From: Lotus japonicus
Lineage: Eukaryota; Streptophyta; Magnoliopsida; Fabales; Fabaceae
Assembly: GCF_012489685.1 (NCBI RefSeq)
Contig: NC_080042.1
Coordinates: 2,730,501 to 2,794,500, forward strand
DNA: 64,000 nt
Direction of reading: 5' to 3'
The stretch's first letter is position 1. Each line of letters opens with the position of its first letter. Of this stretch, positions 52,621 through 63,847 are shown one piece after another. Under the pieces are notes generated by a model. The model saw nothing but the letters and a program-made list of their open reading frames with translations, did no database searches and was not told the DNA's origin. The position numbers and the translations under genes are program-made.

Positions 52621-53838
52621 GAGTAAATAGTCAAGTTGGTCCCTGAATGTGTCCACCGACTTTAACTTCGTCCCTAAACTTTAAAAATGACGCCCGTGAT
52701 CCCTAAATGTGGCAAAACTTCTTCACAGTAGTCTCTGGGTTAAAAATAGTTGACGGACGCTAACGGACTGCTGACATGAATTTTGTTTTTGTCAAAGGTG
52801 ATGCTTATGTGTCATTTGAACCCAGAAAATAATAAAATAAAATAGTTAAATAAAAAAATAAACAACTTTACCCTATTCTCCTGTGTATTAAATCATAATA
52901 AATGAAGACATATAGGTTCAAATCAATCTCAAGATATAAACTTTCTCCATTCACAAATGAAAAAAAGTAAAAAATAGCAAACTTCGAATTCAATTGGGGG
53001 AACAAAATTTCTTATTCATGGGAGGAAAATGGAAAGAAATACCACAAAAAAAAGTCAATTCCTATTCTTTGCAATTCTCAGAAGCCCCTTTCTTTGCCTG
53101 TGATTTTCAATTCCTCTACCTGTGTCACGGTTTAAAACCTCCATGTATTAGCATAGTCACCACTTTTGCTCTCGGGATCACACAGACACACACTATAGCT
53201 GCTCAAGAAACCTTCATTTAAACAAAAACGAAAAGTCTATCTAATTTCCATTCTTCATCTGTGAAAAAAAAGGTGAAAGCTTCATCAAGCTTTTCAACCT
53301 AGATCGGATGAGAAAGCTTTAGATCTGGCCTCAGCACCATGAAAACTAGAACCCACAACAATTACCTCCTCTTCTTCTCATCACGCGCAGTTCTCTGGTT
53401 GAAGTACTACGCTTCTTTATTTTCTGATTCAAGCTTTGTGCTCTTTCCTTTCTTTGTTGTCTGATTGAAGCTTCTTCATGTCTGGTTGAAGTACTGCTTC
53501 AGGCTTCTTCGTCTGCTTGCGTGATTCGCTGTTTCTGCAATTTTGGATTTTATCACCTATGATTTGGGGTTCTTCACTTCTGCAATTTAGGAATTTCAAT
53601 TTTGTTTTTTTATTTAACTATTTTATTATTTTCTGGGTTCAAATGCCACATAAGCATCACCCTTGACGGAAAAAAATTCCATGTCAGCTTTCCGTTAACG
53701 TCCGTCAACTTGTTTTAACCCAGGGACTACTATGAAGGAGTTTTGCCACATTTAAGGACCACGGACGTCATTTTTAAAGTTTAAGGACGAAGTTGAAGTC
53801 GGTGGACACATTCAGGGACCAACTTGGCTATTTACCCC
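52621..53838. mobile_element. Mutator-like element (1.2 kb) with 9-bp TSD
   Basis: Inverted termini GAGTAAATAGTCAAGTTGG / GGGGTAAATAGCCAAGTTGG extend about 240 bp. The TSD AAATTAAAC is perfect (52612-52620 and 53839-53847). The interior (about 52870-53610) lacks transposase. It sits in the promoter region of the PPR gene. Confidence 0.93.
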
Positions 53839-53847
53839 AAATTAAAC

Positions 53848-54239
53848 AAAACACTTTTCAAAGTTGGAGGGTTTGTTCCGTACGTGTTAATAAGTATGAT
53901 AGTAGTATTAGTTTATACTTTAACATTTTAAGGTTGTTGCACAAGTATTAAAAAATAGCAATTAATTTTCTTGTTTTATTAAAATTACTATGTAATTTCC
54001 TATTATACCATTTATCTCTCTTATTAATTCTAACTTTTCAAGTTTTCTACCACCAATAAATGAAGGGTACAATTGGTAAAGTATAATTAATGCTCTCTTG
54101 AATTTGTAAAGTGGCAGATAATTAAGAACAAAATTCGGCTAGAAATACTGTCAGTTATTTTGAAAACGAAGGAGTAATTTATAAGTTTATCCATCAATCT
54201 ACTCTTATATGTCACTTCCTAAGACAATGTCTAATCTTT
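53848..54239. other. AT-rich intergenic sequence
   Basis: Nothing recognised. Confidence 0.4.
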
Positions 54240-54542
54240 TGGACAAGTAGAAGACAAAACACAATTTTGCTGCTAACTGCTTAAGCATAATACATTGTTG
54301 TTGGATTGTGCTGCACACAACTACTATGGGTGAAACATCAATTAGAGGATTACAACATCTTTGAGAAGAACATCCATTTATATTGTGACAACACAAGTGC
54401 AATCAAGATCTCAAAGAATTCAACCCAGCTTTCACGAACGATGCATATTAAGATCGAGCATCATCATGTCTCTAAGCGAGATATTGATATGTCCCATGTC
54501 AAAACTGATGATCATCTTGTGGTATCTTCACTCAGCCTCTGA
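54240..54542 (+). pseudogene. Ty1/copia RNase H C-terminal fragment
   Basis: The frame reads LLWVKHQLEDYNIFEKNIHL, then YCDNTSAIKISKNSTQLSRT, MHIKIEHHHVSKRDID and VKTDDHLV, the end of a copia RNase H. The final ADIFTKPL-type motif is degraded. Confidence 0.85.
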
Positions 54543-56680
54543 TCGAGAAGAAATTTAGTTTTCTAAGGGAAAGTATAAGGATGTCTCCATTTGCATAACA
54601 ATCATATGCATCGTCTACACTACAAAGTGTTGAAGACATTGTCTGCTGACCCAGTGTTTAGATTTTCATCGTCTATAGTATCCAGAAATCATTGCAAAGG
54701 TCAAACATCCACATATGTCAGCTCTATGACATGATATAGGAAAAAGTAACATAAGAAAGGGGGATTTGAATTGTGTTCAAATAAAACTTGAGTTTTTCAA
54801 ACGATTAGAAGTTTATGAAATATTTTTCGCAATCGTTTGGTGCAGCAGATATAAAAGTAAGAGAGTAAACGATAAGCACACAACAATATATCATGGTTCA
54901 CCCATAAACGATGGGGTCACGTCCAGTCCTTGGCTTCACCAAGATTTCACTAAACAAGTTTGAAGGACTTATCCTACAACAAGTAATCGACAAGACTCCT
55001 CCCAACTAAGTATTCTACAAGACTTATCCTAACAAGTATTAGACAAGACTTCTACCAACTTCAACTATTGTTAAGGACTTCTCCTAAGATCTTTTTCAAG
55101 ATTGTTTGGCTCTACAAGATTCTCTTCTCACAAGAGGGATAGTGGAAATGGGTAAGCACGGGAACTACAAAGTTTTTGAGTGAATTTGACTCTAGAGTAT
55201 ACTTTGTATTCTTGATCTAGAGAGAGTTGGAAATAAAGATTTGACTCTTAGGTATTTCTCTCAGACGAAGAGGACTTTTATTTCTTGCTTGTTGAAGAAT
55301 ATTTTAGACTCAAATGAAAATTCTAGCTCAATTTCTTACTTCTGAAAATCTTCAAGTCCTCCTTTTATACTTCAAGAGCTTCTAGGGTTTGTTGAGAGCC
55401 GTTAGTGCGTGTAGAGAATCTTGAGTACTAGTCGTTGGATCAAACGGTCTTCTTATAAGGTGCATTAAATGCATTGTGTACTTTGCTGAAGCAAAATGCT
55501 ACAAAGTGTATCTTGTCGGTTGGTTCGTAGCATAAGCAGCAATGTTCCAGTCCTTTAGTGAGAGAAAGATGAACCTTTGATGGTGACAACGTTATCCTTG
55601 TTTCCTTGTCCTTGTTAAATATCACGTGATTCTTTACACTTGACTTTATCCTCAAGAATATCAAAGAGCTTTCAATTTGAATGTGTCGCTCTTTCTCTAG
55701 ACATTGGTTCCATTGGTCAGGTTACAGGATAAACGATAAATAGCTTCATGAGTGTGTGGTCTTCTCTTCTGACGGATGATTAATTTTGCTTGGACGGATC
55801 TTGTATAGTTTGTCCTGAAGTTTTGATTGTACCTATATAGATGATCATTGATTCTTGTATTGTATGGACCGTCTTTTATCTTGATCAATTTACTCTTCTC
55901 TTGCTCAGACGATCTGGCTGGTTTGACTTTCTTTGCCTGTATAGTCTCTCTTGAGCGTCTTCTTACTTTGACATTTCTAGTACATGACTGACACGTCTTC
56001 TCGCATTGTCTTGTACTATATCATCAGACGATGGGGATGTGAAGCATAGAAGTTATTTCCTGAATTATAATTTACATGAAATATTTAACTACTTATGCTC
56101 TTGAAAATTGTTATGATTCAAAATATGATTAACGATCTTATGAATGCTTCTTGATTAGCATATAAGCATCAACTAATTAAGTACCATCAACCTCTCGTAA
56201 AATGATGTTCGGCATATGAACCTTTAGTATCAGAGTATGTTCAACACACATAACTTTCAAGCTAGACTTCTACGATACTTGTCCTTGGTCATTGACTTCT
56301 TAAGAAACGAGCTATCATCAGCATATGTTTTACTTAAGAAACAATCTTCGTATCTTGAGAGAAAGTACTAGAACGGACATCCTTCTTTCATATTAATCTG
56401 TATGTTAAAATAAAGGGCCTTCTACACGATTCAACATCTGATTTGGACTTGATAGATTTCTTCTACGAATATCCTCTTTAATTAAGCATAGGTTCTTCAT
56501 TTAGAAAGTCTTCTAAGAAAGCTTTCTTGCTAAAGCATAGTTCAAATAAAATACTACAAAAAGTTAAATATCAATAGATTGTTATCATCGAAACAAAGAG
56601 TGTGGTCATATTCTGGATCCAACAAAATTTTATCTTTGTAGTGGGCGCAGTATCATGATTGTCAAAGAAACAAGTTGCAC
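54543..56680. other. LTR-like and unassigned sequence
   Basis: The stretch after the copia RNase H remnant (from about 54730, including GGTTCACCCATAAACGATGG) looks like a decayed LTR or downstream region of the same element, with no partner LTR found. No gene is supported. Confidence 0.4.
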
Positions 56681-56681
56681 G

Positions 56682-56843
56682 CTCATAAAAACTAGAGCTT
56701 TTCAAAAGATAAAACTGTAAAACTTATTTCAACATGTCAAAATACAAATTAAACAAGCAACTCTCATAAAAACTAAAGATTTTCAAAACATGAAAATGTA
56801 GCATTTATTTCAACATATATCAAAATACAAATTAAACAAGCAA
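56682..56843 (+). repeat. 81-bp tandem duplication
   Basis: Two imperfect units (56682-56762 and 56763-56843) share CTCATAAAAACTA and CAAAATACAAATTAAACAAG. They lie just beyond the 3' end of the phytocyanin-like gene. Confidence 0.9.
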
Positions 56844-57058
56844 CTCTTCCAATACTTGTTCAAGTACAAGCTTTTAACAATGTATCGGATTGCATTACAA
56901 TTTGCAAAGTAAATTAAATTCATCAAAATCAACTAAAAATTAAACTACAAGCTTAATTATTCTCCCATAAGCTTGAAACATATATAGATGAAAACAGAAA
57001 CTAGAACAAGCCACAATAGTGCTTGGAGGAGCTAGCTTGTTGCTGCGGCATAAAAATT

Positions 57059-57739
57059 TCACGGCCAAGACCAGAAGGGACGAAGCATTGGCATCACAGC
57101 GAATTTCATTGTCCCATTGTTGCAGTGGAAGCCGTTTCTCTCGCCACAACCGAAAAAGTGAGGTTGCCACTTCTTCAACACAAACTTGAAGCCTTCACCT
57201 CCTCCTTGAGTGGGATTTGCTAGCATTCTAGCCCTTTTAATATCACACTTCATAAAGCTATAGAAATCTTTAAACATGTAAACGCTGTGTGGGAAAGTGG
57301 AGGCATTTGGAGCTTCAAACTTGAAAACTGCACAAATATATCAATTCATATAAATATTTTAGCTAAGTTAGCATCATTAATCATTAGCAATAATTAAGCT
57401 GACAATGACATGCATATATGCAAAAATGAATGAGGAGGAGTTATGTCCTCAAGAAAATTGACCTAGAGTATCATTGAGGTAAAATGGAGCACTCTTGATA
57501 GCCCAGTCAGAGTAATTGTAGCCGAAGTGCCAATGCTCAGAACCACCAACAAGTATCTGCTTTGGCTGTTGTTGTTGTTGTTGTTCTGTTTTGTTATTGT
57601 AGTTGTGATTTCCAAATCTGGACCACCAATCAGTGTAGTTGAAACCAGAGGACCACTCCTTGTTGGCCATGCTCACTGCAAACATTGAAACAGTTATAAC
57701 TAGCATCATGATAAGTCCCTGTGCGAATTTCACAGCCAT
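57059..57739 (-). CDS. Secreted phytocyanin-like copper protein (two exons)
   Basis: Exons 57739-57463 and 57327-57059 join in frame (CTCTAG|GTCAAT donor, TTTGTGCAG|TTTTC acceptor) to give 181 residues. Residues 1-25 are a signal peptide (MAVKFAQGLIMMLVITVSMF). A six-Gln run lies at 53-58. The cupredoxin domain starts at GGSEHWHFGYNYSDWA. Likely copper ligands are His106 (FPHSVYMF), Cys153 (FFGCGE), His160 (GFHC) and Met166. Cys120 and Cys161 could form the usual disulfide. I see no GPI-type hydrophobic tail, so it is probably apoplastic. It belongs to the plant plastocyanin-like (Cu_bind_like) family, whose partners are largely unknown. The gene has its own TATA box and appears intact. Confidence 0.88.
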
Positions 57740-57848
57740 GGTATTGGTATATGTTCCTATAGTCTCTCCGATTTGATTTAATGTAAGCTAGGGAGTATTG
57801 TGTATGATGAGTTGTGGTTTGGTGAGCATGTTTGGAGATGAAGAGGGC

Positions 57849-57856
57849 TTATATAG
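57849..57856 (-). promoter_or_regulatory. TATA box of the phytocyanin-like gene
   Basis: CTATATAAGC on the minus strand, about 110 bp upstream of the ATG, at a normal distance for transcription start plus a short leader. Confidence 0.7.
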
Positions 57857-58420
57857 GGAGAGTGAAGGGAGCGTGAGACATGAAAATCATGGAATTGTTG
57901 TGATGGTGGAAAATGGCCAAATTAATGTTGGTGGGTAATTGGGTATTGGAAATATATGGAACCTAGCCTCTGTAGGATTTTCCCGCAAAGACTGAAGTCA
58001 ACTTTTCCTCCACGTCTAACTTCTTTCAATTTGTGTAATGTAATTCAATTGGTTTTCTAGAAAAGTTGTGTAAGCAACCTATTTAATTGGAAGTAGATTT
58101 CTAAAATTTTAAGTTTTAACTTATTTATAGATAAAAACCTCGTGGGGAGAGTTAGCCCTACAATGATGTGAATGTTTCTGGCTTGAAGATGATTGGTTCC
58201 AAACGAGGAACCTGTCTTACACCAAAAGTGTTGATTAAAATAACTACAACTTATTTTTAAAAAGGACGTATACACAAATAGCATTTAGCAACTAATTTAG
58301 ATTGAGAGGTAAATCGATAAATGTGTAAAGAAAGTTTTTTTAATTAAATTTATTATAGTTTACCTAGTAATTTTAAAAAGTGATAGTATTTTAACACGTC
58401 CCTTTTACCTATTTAATTAG

Positions 58421-59397
58421 GGGTTCATTTAGTGTACACAAGGATTTCCTTGTGCAAGGTTACACAAATCTAGGATGACCTCTTATTATAGGTCCATCCG
58501 GTTAAATAATTTTTTTATAAAAAGTTTTTTTTTTTTTTTTAAGTTCTGTCTCCATCTCCTCTTCACCACCCTCAACCACCTTGCCCTCAGCCCCAACCAC
58601 CACCACCATACCTTCTTCTCTCCTCTCCCTCCCAACTTCAATGGTTTTTCACGTAGATCTCGTTCCCTGCAGCCCCAATCAACCATCGACCACCACATCC
58701 CTCTGCAAAGCCTTCACCACCACCCGCAACAAACCCCAGACCCGAGTTCCTCCGTCACCGCATTCGGCAGATCTGAGCTCCTCCCCCGTCACACTCCCGT
58801 CTTCCCCTTCATTGAAGTTGTGTGCCATCCATCTTCAGAACCGCCACGAACTGCCATGTCACCATCAAAAAATCCCCACGAATCGCCGCGCTTGAAGCTG
58901 CTCCGTCACACGTCGAAGTCGCGCGCCGCCCTCCTCATCTGGGTTTTTCTCAATCGTTTCTTTATGTTTCTTTGTCCCTCGTTTACTCTTCTGTCTTTTC
59001 TGGCAACGTTGATGCTTGACAAGGGAAGGTGATGAAGCTTTGTTACTTGGAAGGAATAAGATAAGATCAAAGGTTGAGAGTGATGAATAACTTTTGCTGA
59101 ATGAAGACAAAATCATTTTTTCTCTGTATGTGCCAGCAATTCTTGTACAATGGCTGCTTTAATATGGGACAAAGTATTTTTAACCGTATTGATGGTGGTG
59201 ATCGGTGGGGAGGGAGAAGATCCGGTGGCGGTGGTGGCCATGTCAGCGGTGGATGGTGTGGAGGTTGAGGGGAGGTAGAAAGTAAATATATATTTTAAAT
59301 TAAAAAAAGAGTGACCTGCTAAGAAACTGTGATAGGAGGTTAAACTATGTTTGTGCAACTTTTCACAAAATAAAACTTGTGTACACTAAATGAACCC
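58421..59397. mobile_element. Pack-MULE-like element with 9-bp TSD
   Basis: Inverted termini GGGTTCATTTAGTGTACACA extend about 50 bp imperfectly. The TSD TTTAATTAG is perfect (58412-58420 and 59398-59406). The interior at 58540-59030 is much more C/G-rich than the flanks and holds a long open frame (58475-59032, rich in Pro, Ser and His). This composition jump is what a captured host gene fragment would give. I do not recognise the donor gene and do not call the frame a CDS. Confidence 0.9.
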
Positions 59398-59406
59398 TTT
59401 AATTAG

Positions 59407-59735
59407 TGTAAAATATTATGTCATTATTCTCAAACCTGAGAATTTAATGTGAATCACCCATAGTAGAGGTGATGGGACCACATCACAATCATGCGGTGGT
59501 GGTCTTGTTGGTCTAAGAAAAATTTTAGATTTCATAGTGTACCTATAAAAAACACTTCAACGCTCAAGTCATTGTTCTTTTCCACTCCTTTTACATCTTC
59601 ATTTCTATTTAATTTTCTTTTCTCTATCAATTAAATCACCTATCACATCTTTACTTTCTCTCCTTTCTTTCTATCTCTTTCTTCCTCCACCTCTCCACAC
59701 CTCAAAAATGAAATGTGAAGATATAATTATTCTTG
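59407..59735. other. Intergenic with dispersed CT-rich repeat
   Basis: Positions 59560-59730 resemble 44560-44730. No gene. Confidence 0.5.
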
Positions 59736-59935
59736 TTTGCGGATAAGGGAGGTTTTCAACCCCCGCGAGTAACTTAGCGGGGGTTTTGAAAAAATCCCGA
59801 AGTTACACCCCCCACAAATTATTAGCGGCGTTTTTTAGCAAACCCTGGTACCTGCATATGCATTTAGCGGGGGTTTTAAACCTCCCTTATCCGCAAGCTT
59901 TTTTTAACGGGAGTTTTCAACCTCCCTTAAATGCA
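59736..59935. repeat. Inverted GCGGGGGTTTT repeats, CACTA-like subterminal array
   Basis: TTTGCGGATAAGGGAGGTTT at 59739 is inverted at about 59882-59901. Between and after them GCGGGGGTTTT and AACCTCCCTT recur in both orientations. Such arrays are typical of CACTA transposon subterminal regions, but no CACTA end or transposase is seen. Confidence 0.6.
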
Positions 59936-60084
59936 AGAGATTATTTACAGCTTTAAACCTCCCTTGGCTACTTATTTTTAACATCATTTAATTGTGGAGT
60001 TTACTTGTTAACCATTTAAAGAGGTTTTCTAAACATCCTACAAATATTAATATTTAAATGCACATAATATGAATTAATAAAGCT

Positions 60085-62763
60085 CTATTGCTCTTGATAA
60101 GAAAACAAAAAATTGCTCTGGATAAGAGTAACAATACAGCATAAAGAAAGAAATACCAAAAGATATTTGATTGACTCTACAAGTAAAGATTGAAAAGAAG
60201 TAGCAGCCACCTTAGAATCTTGCTTCTCTTCCCTTCCTTTTGCGCAGCTCCTGTTTGCTTTCTTGCATTTATCCTGCAAATCATTCTCAGTAATTTCAAT
60301 CTGCTTCATAATATATAAAAAGTTACTAAAAATGAGATTCAAGGAGAACATTTCATTCTGCAACTGCCAAAATTATCCTCAGTCCATGGAAAACAAATTT
60401 CATAGCATACTTATTCATGATCTCATAGGAAGAAAAAAAATACAAAAGCTCACTTCTCCCACCCCTTGTGCAGAATTAGTAGCATAACCTCAGACATTCA
60501 AACAAAAATTGACATATAGCAAGCAAAATGTGAGGAAAAAATGAACTAGCAATAGATTGAAAATCAAATCATACAAATTTGTAAACCGTAATCGGCACAT
60601 ATTTCCCGTATAAAACAAAATTCATGAAATTCTCAAAGGATACAAATTTCCCATTACTCTGTCAAGATGAATATTCCAAACTGAAAAATATAGACAATTA
60701 AGTTCCGCTCGGTTTTCTTTGGAGTTTGGATTTTCTTTTCTTCTCTTACATGCTTTGCTTCTTTTCTTCTTCCCATTTCATTATGGGGTAGGGGTTGGTA
60801 AAAAGGCTAGATAGATACATTATACAACACCTCATCAATCATCATCTAAATATCAAGCATAAATGTATCATGAACCAACCTGAATAACATTTCTAACTTG
60901 CTTGGTTGCCCATCCAAATAGAGTAGTACCAATTAGGAAAGAAATCAATGATATATTTTGGAGAGTACTCCATACAACCTGAAAATGAAAGCTTGAGAAA
61001 CTGAGATTATAGCAGGAAACTTTCTAGAAACCTGACAGATAAGTAACAACAGTAGAAAGTAGAAACAAAGAGAGAAAACTTACATCCACCAATTTCCCTG
61101 TTTGAGTCTCTGAAAGATAAAACAGAGTTAAGTAAAGAACCTGTAGAATATTAAGGATAAGAAGCATGTGTTTATTGGATGCACTACTGGTCTTAATTTC
61201 TTTCATTCTCAAGGTATATGATATTGCTTACAGCATAGGTAGTCTTTTCTTGCACGATATATCTTGTCTTGTCAGCTATTGCTTACAGCATAGGTCGATA
61301 CACATCTTCTATAACAGGTAAAAAAAAAAAGAAGGAAAAGAAAGTAAGCTTAAAATGTAAATTTAGTTGGAGAACCACTCTAGCCAAATTTAATAACTGA
61401 CAAATCCTACAAATTGAGCTAAAATTAGCAGAGACTAGAGAAGAAGGGGCAAGTGATTGTATCCTAAGATGGACATAAGATGAACTACACACCAAAAATC
61501 TAACCTTCTCAAAGCATGTATCTCATTTTTCTAGAGAAATTACACTAAACCACTTCAAAAGTCCATCTTCTAAAGTGTCATGATCTTATTTATGTATAAA
61601 TCATGCTATGATTATGAACACAGTTTTCTCTGAAGCATCCTAGGCCTTTCTTTATTTCCTTTTCAACTTTGTCAGTTACTATTTTCACTCATTCAAATAT
61701 CAAAACCAATCCATTCATTTATTTTTTGATATTCTCTTTTCCCATTCTATCTAGTATAAATATATTTCCACATCCCTCACTCATTGCCACCCCCCATAAC
61801 AACTCTCATTCTTGCCTGCTCTTATCTTCCTAGAAGTAACTACCCTCACCAATGTTTCAGAACTTCATCCTACTTCACTAGTTTAAATGAACTCCAAATA
61901 GATGCTTCATTCTCTAACCTATATAGTTCATACACTTTAGACAACGAAACATGTCTAGGATAAAAAATATACAACCTATGGCTATCCTCAACTTTCTCGC
62001 ATGATCTATAAATACTTCAACCTTCACTGTTACACTGTCCCTTTGAAATGCAATTTACATGTGAATCTGGATAAAAACAAAACGAATTGATACAAACAAC
62101 CACTGAAGATTGAAGATTGAAGAAGAAAGAAAACTGATGTCATTGAAGTAGATGCACTCCAGAACAAGGATCATAGGAATCTGGTCTATATTATTTTTAC
62201 TGTGTAATGCACACAGGCTAAGATGCGAATTAGTCATAAACTCATAATGCACCTCTAAAAGCATATACATATTCCATTCAGCAGTATTTATTTCTCCCAA
62301 GGAAGATTTGAAAAAGATATATGGTTTAAGAAGAAAGTGTTCAAATGGCGAAATTAAATTTCACCAAACAGTCAGTTTAGTAAGCTTTATTATATAAATG
62401 AGTTAAGCTCAAGTTTTGCAGGCTAACCATTAAAAGCTCATTAATATCTTGTGTGTATGTTTTGTTTTGATAAGCAATGAGTACTATATCTTGTGTGTAT
62501 GTAAGTTAGAGAGAGAGGGGGGAGATGGCAAGAGAGATAATAATTTCAGATAAGAAAAAGGGAATAGATAATAATTTATTCCAAGATTGTTAAGAAAATA
62601 TGACACATACCTATTGCTTCAACATTCCAAGATGGTGTACTCACGGGTTTCTTCGACGGTGGGGCTTTTTGAGAGACTTCAGGAGCTGATTGTGAAGAAG
62701 CTTCAATTGATGATCCAGACGCTGATTTTTGTGGGTTGTGGAAACGCTTGAACCTTGGCATGA
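60085..62763 (-). CDS. Hypothetical small membrane protein, at least four exons
   Basis: Splice sites and phases agree for exons 62763-62611 (MPRFKRFHNPQKSASGSSIE to WNVEAI-G), 61109-61084 (26-bp micro-exon, ETQTGKLVD) and 60978-60880 (VVWSTLQNISLISFLIGTTL, ending ATKQVRNVIQ). A last exon starts at about 60296 (IEITENDLQDKCKKANRSCA) and stays open to a stop at 60085. It carries a second hydrophobic stretch near its end (YLLVFLSLCCIVTLI). The N-terminus is Ser/Pro-rich. The first ATG lies two bases inside an exon, so an upstream 5' exon is likely. I do not recognise the family. The last exon boundary is uncertain because a GTATTT donor occurs near 60160. Confidence 0.55.
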
Positions 62764-63404
62764 CTGCATAAATAAAGCAAAAACCAAAAATAGCAAGCAA
62801 CAAAATGATAAATAGCTCAAAATGATAGTACCAACCAGTTCCCAATAACAGTATAAAAAAAAATTCTGCTTCATAAAATATTGAAATGATAAGGAAAATA
62901 TGTTCTTGTAGTGCAATAGAGATTGCCTTGAAACTTATTCCTGCCTAAAACACAGTTAAAAGGAGAAAACAAGCCATTAAACATCAACAAGAACAAGCTC
63001 TTATGGAGAGCAAGCAAAACATAATACCATCACTGTTTATAGAAATATAAAATAGAGATATGCAGCTATAAGGGATAATCCCATTTATACTGGCTACAAA
63101 CATCACCAACACAAGACTTGGTAAAGTAAACATAAATACTAGTGTGCAATGTTCTTCTAAAACAGAATATGCAGCTGATGTCAATGCCAGATGCTGATAT
63201 CAAACAGAATAAATGATTTTATACTATTCACTTTGTATCTAATATAGGAATTTTAGTAGCTAAAAGAGGTTCCCCCATTCAGATTCAACTTGAGTAGTTA
63301 ATTGAAAAATTGGGATTTGGCATTATGCAATAGTAAAGCAAAACAGATGATGCATTAACTTTAGTGATTCTTAAAATGAAGCTAAAAGCAGAGTGGTATA
63401 TACG
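62764..63404. other. Intron or spacer
   Basis: No coding signal that continues the exon at 63405-63523. Confidence 0.4.
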
Positions 63405-63523
63405 GAATGCAATTGACAGGACAAGATTCTATTGCCTCTTCCATTTTGTGTTCAGAATCAGCCCACTGAGCAACATCCCTTGCTCTTCCATAAGTTGATA
63501 AAGTCGAAGACAGGAAAGCAGAA
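63405..63523 (-). CDS. Exon resembling the ferredoxin-like region of a plastid DnaJ protein
   Basis: The exon lies between GTGTAG and ATTCC|GTATAT. It reads RSAFLSSTLSTYGRARDVAQ then WADSEHKMEEAIESCPVNCI. This resembles the 4Fe-4S ferredoxin-like segment ending in CPVDCI of plant DJC76-type J-proteins of the chloroplast (from memory). I find neither the expected following segment (ERSDLAALEF-type) nor the J domain in the window. Upstream exons could lie beyond 64000, or this may be a relic. Confidence 0.45.
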
Positions 63524-63636
63524 CGGCTACACGAGCATGAAACATAAAAAGATTATCAGCTGCTCTAAACATCAGTTAGCACAACAAATTGGAACAAGTA
63601 GTATAATGTAATGCCAAACTAGAACTCCCTAAGAAG

Positions 63637-63829
63637 CAGTGTTATCAAATAGCGGTTATAGCGGTTCTATGCCGCTATAGCGTAGCGGATTTTTGGCTTA
63701 TCGCGACGCCGCTATTGCCCGCTATAGCGCGCTATTCCCGCTATTTCCGCTATTCGCTGCCAAATAGCGGCCGAAATAGCGGATTTTTGGCTCACCGCGA
63801 TGGTCCACGATCGCGATTTGATAACACTG
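63637..63829. mobile_element. hAT-type MITE with 8-bp TSD
   Basis: Termini CAGTGTTATCAAATAGCG and, inverted, CAGTGTTATCAAATCGCG bound 193 bp. The TSD CTAAGAAG is identical on both sides (63629-63636 and 63830-63837). The interior is built from GCTAT/ATAGC repeats in both orientations and is far more GC-rich than the flanks. Confidence 0.93.
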
Positions 63830-63847
63830 CTAAGAAGTAAGAATCTG

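Noticed and set aside
58475..59032. 185-codon plus-strand frame as a gene
   Set aside because: It lies wholly inside a TSD-flanked transposon and is low complexity; treated as a possible captured fragment instead.
62764..63523. Joining the DnaJ-like exon to the membrane-protein gene as one gene
   Set aside because: The splice phase between 63405 and 62763 would run into a stop within the next exon.
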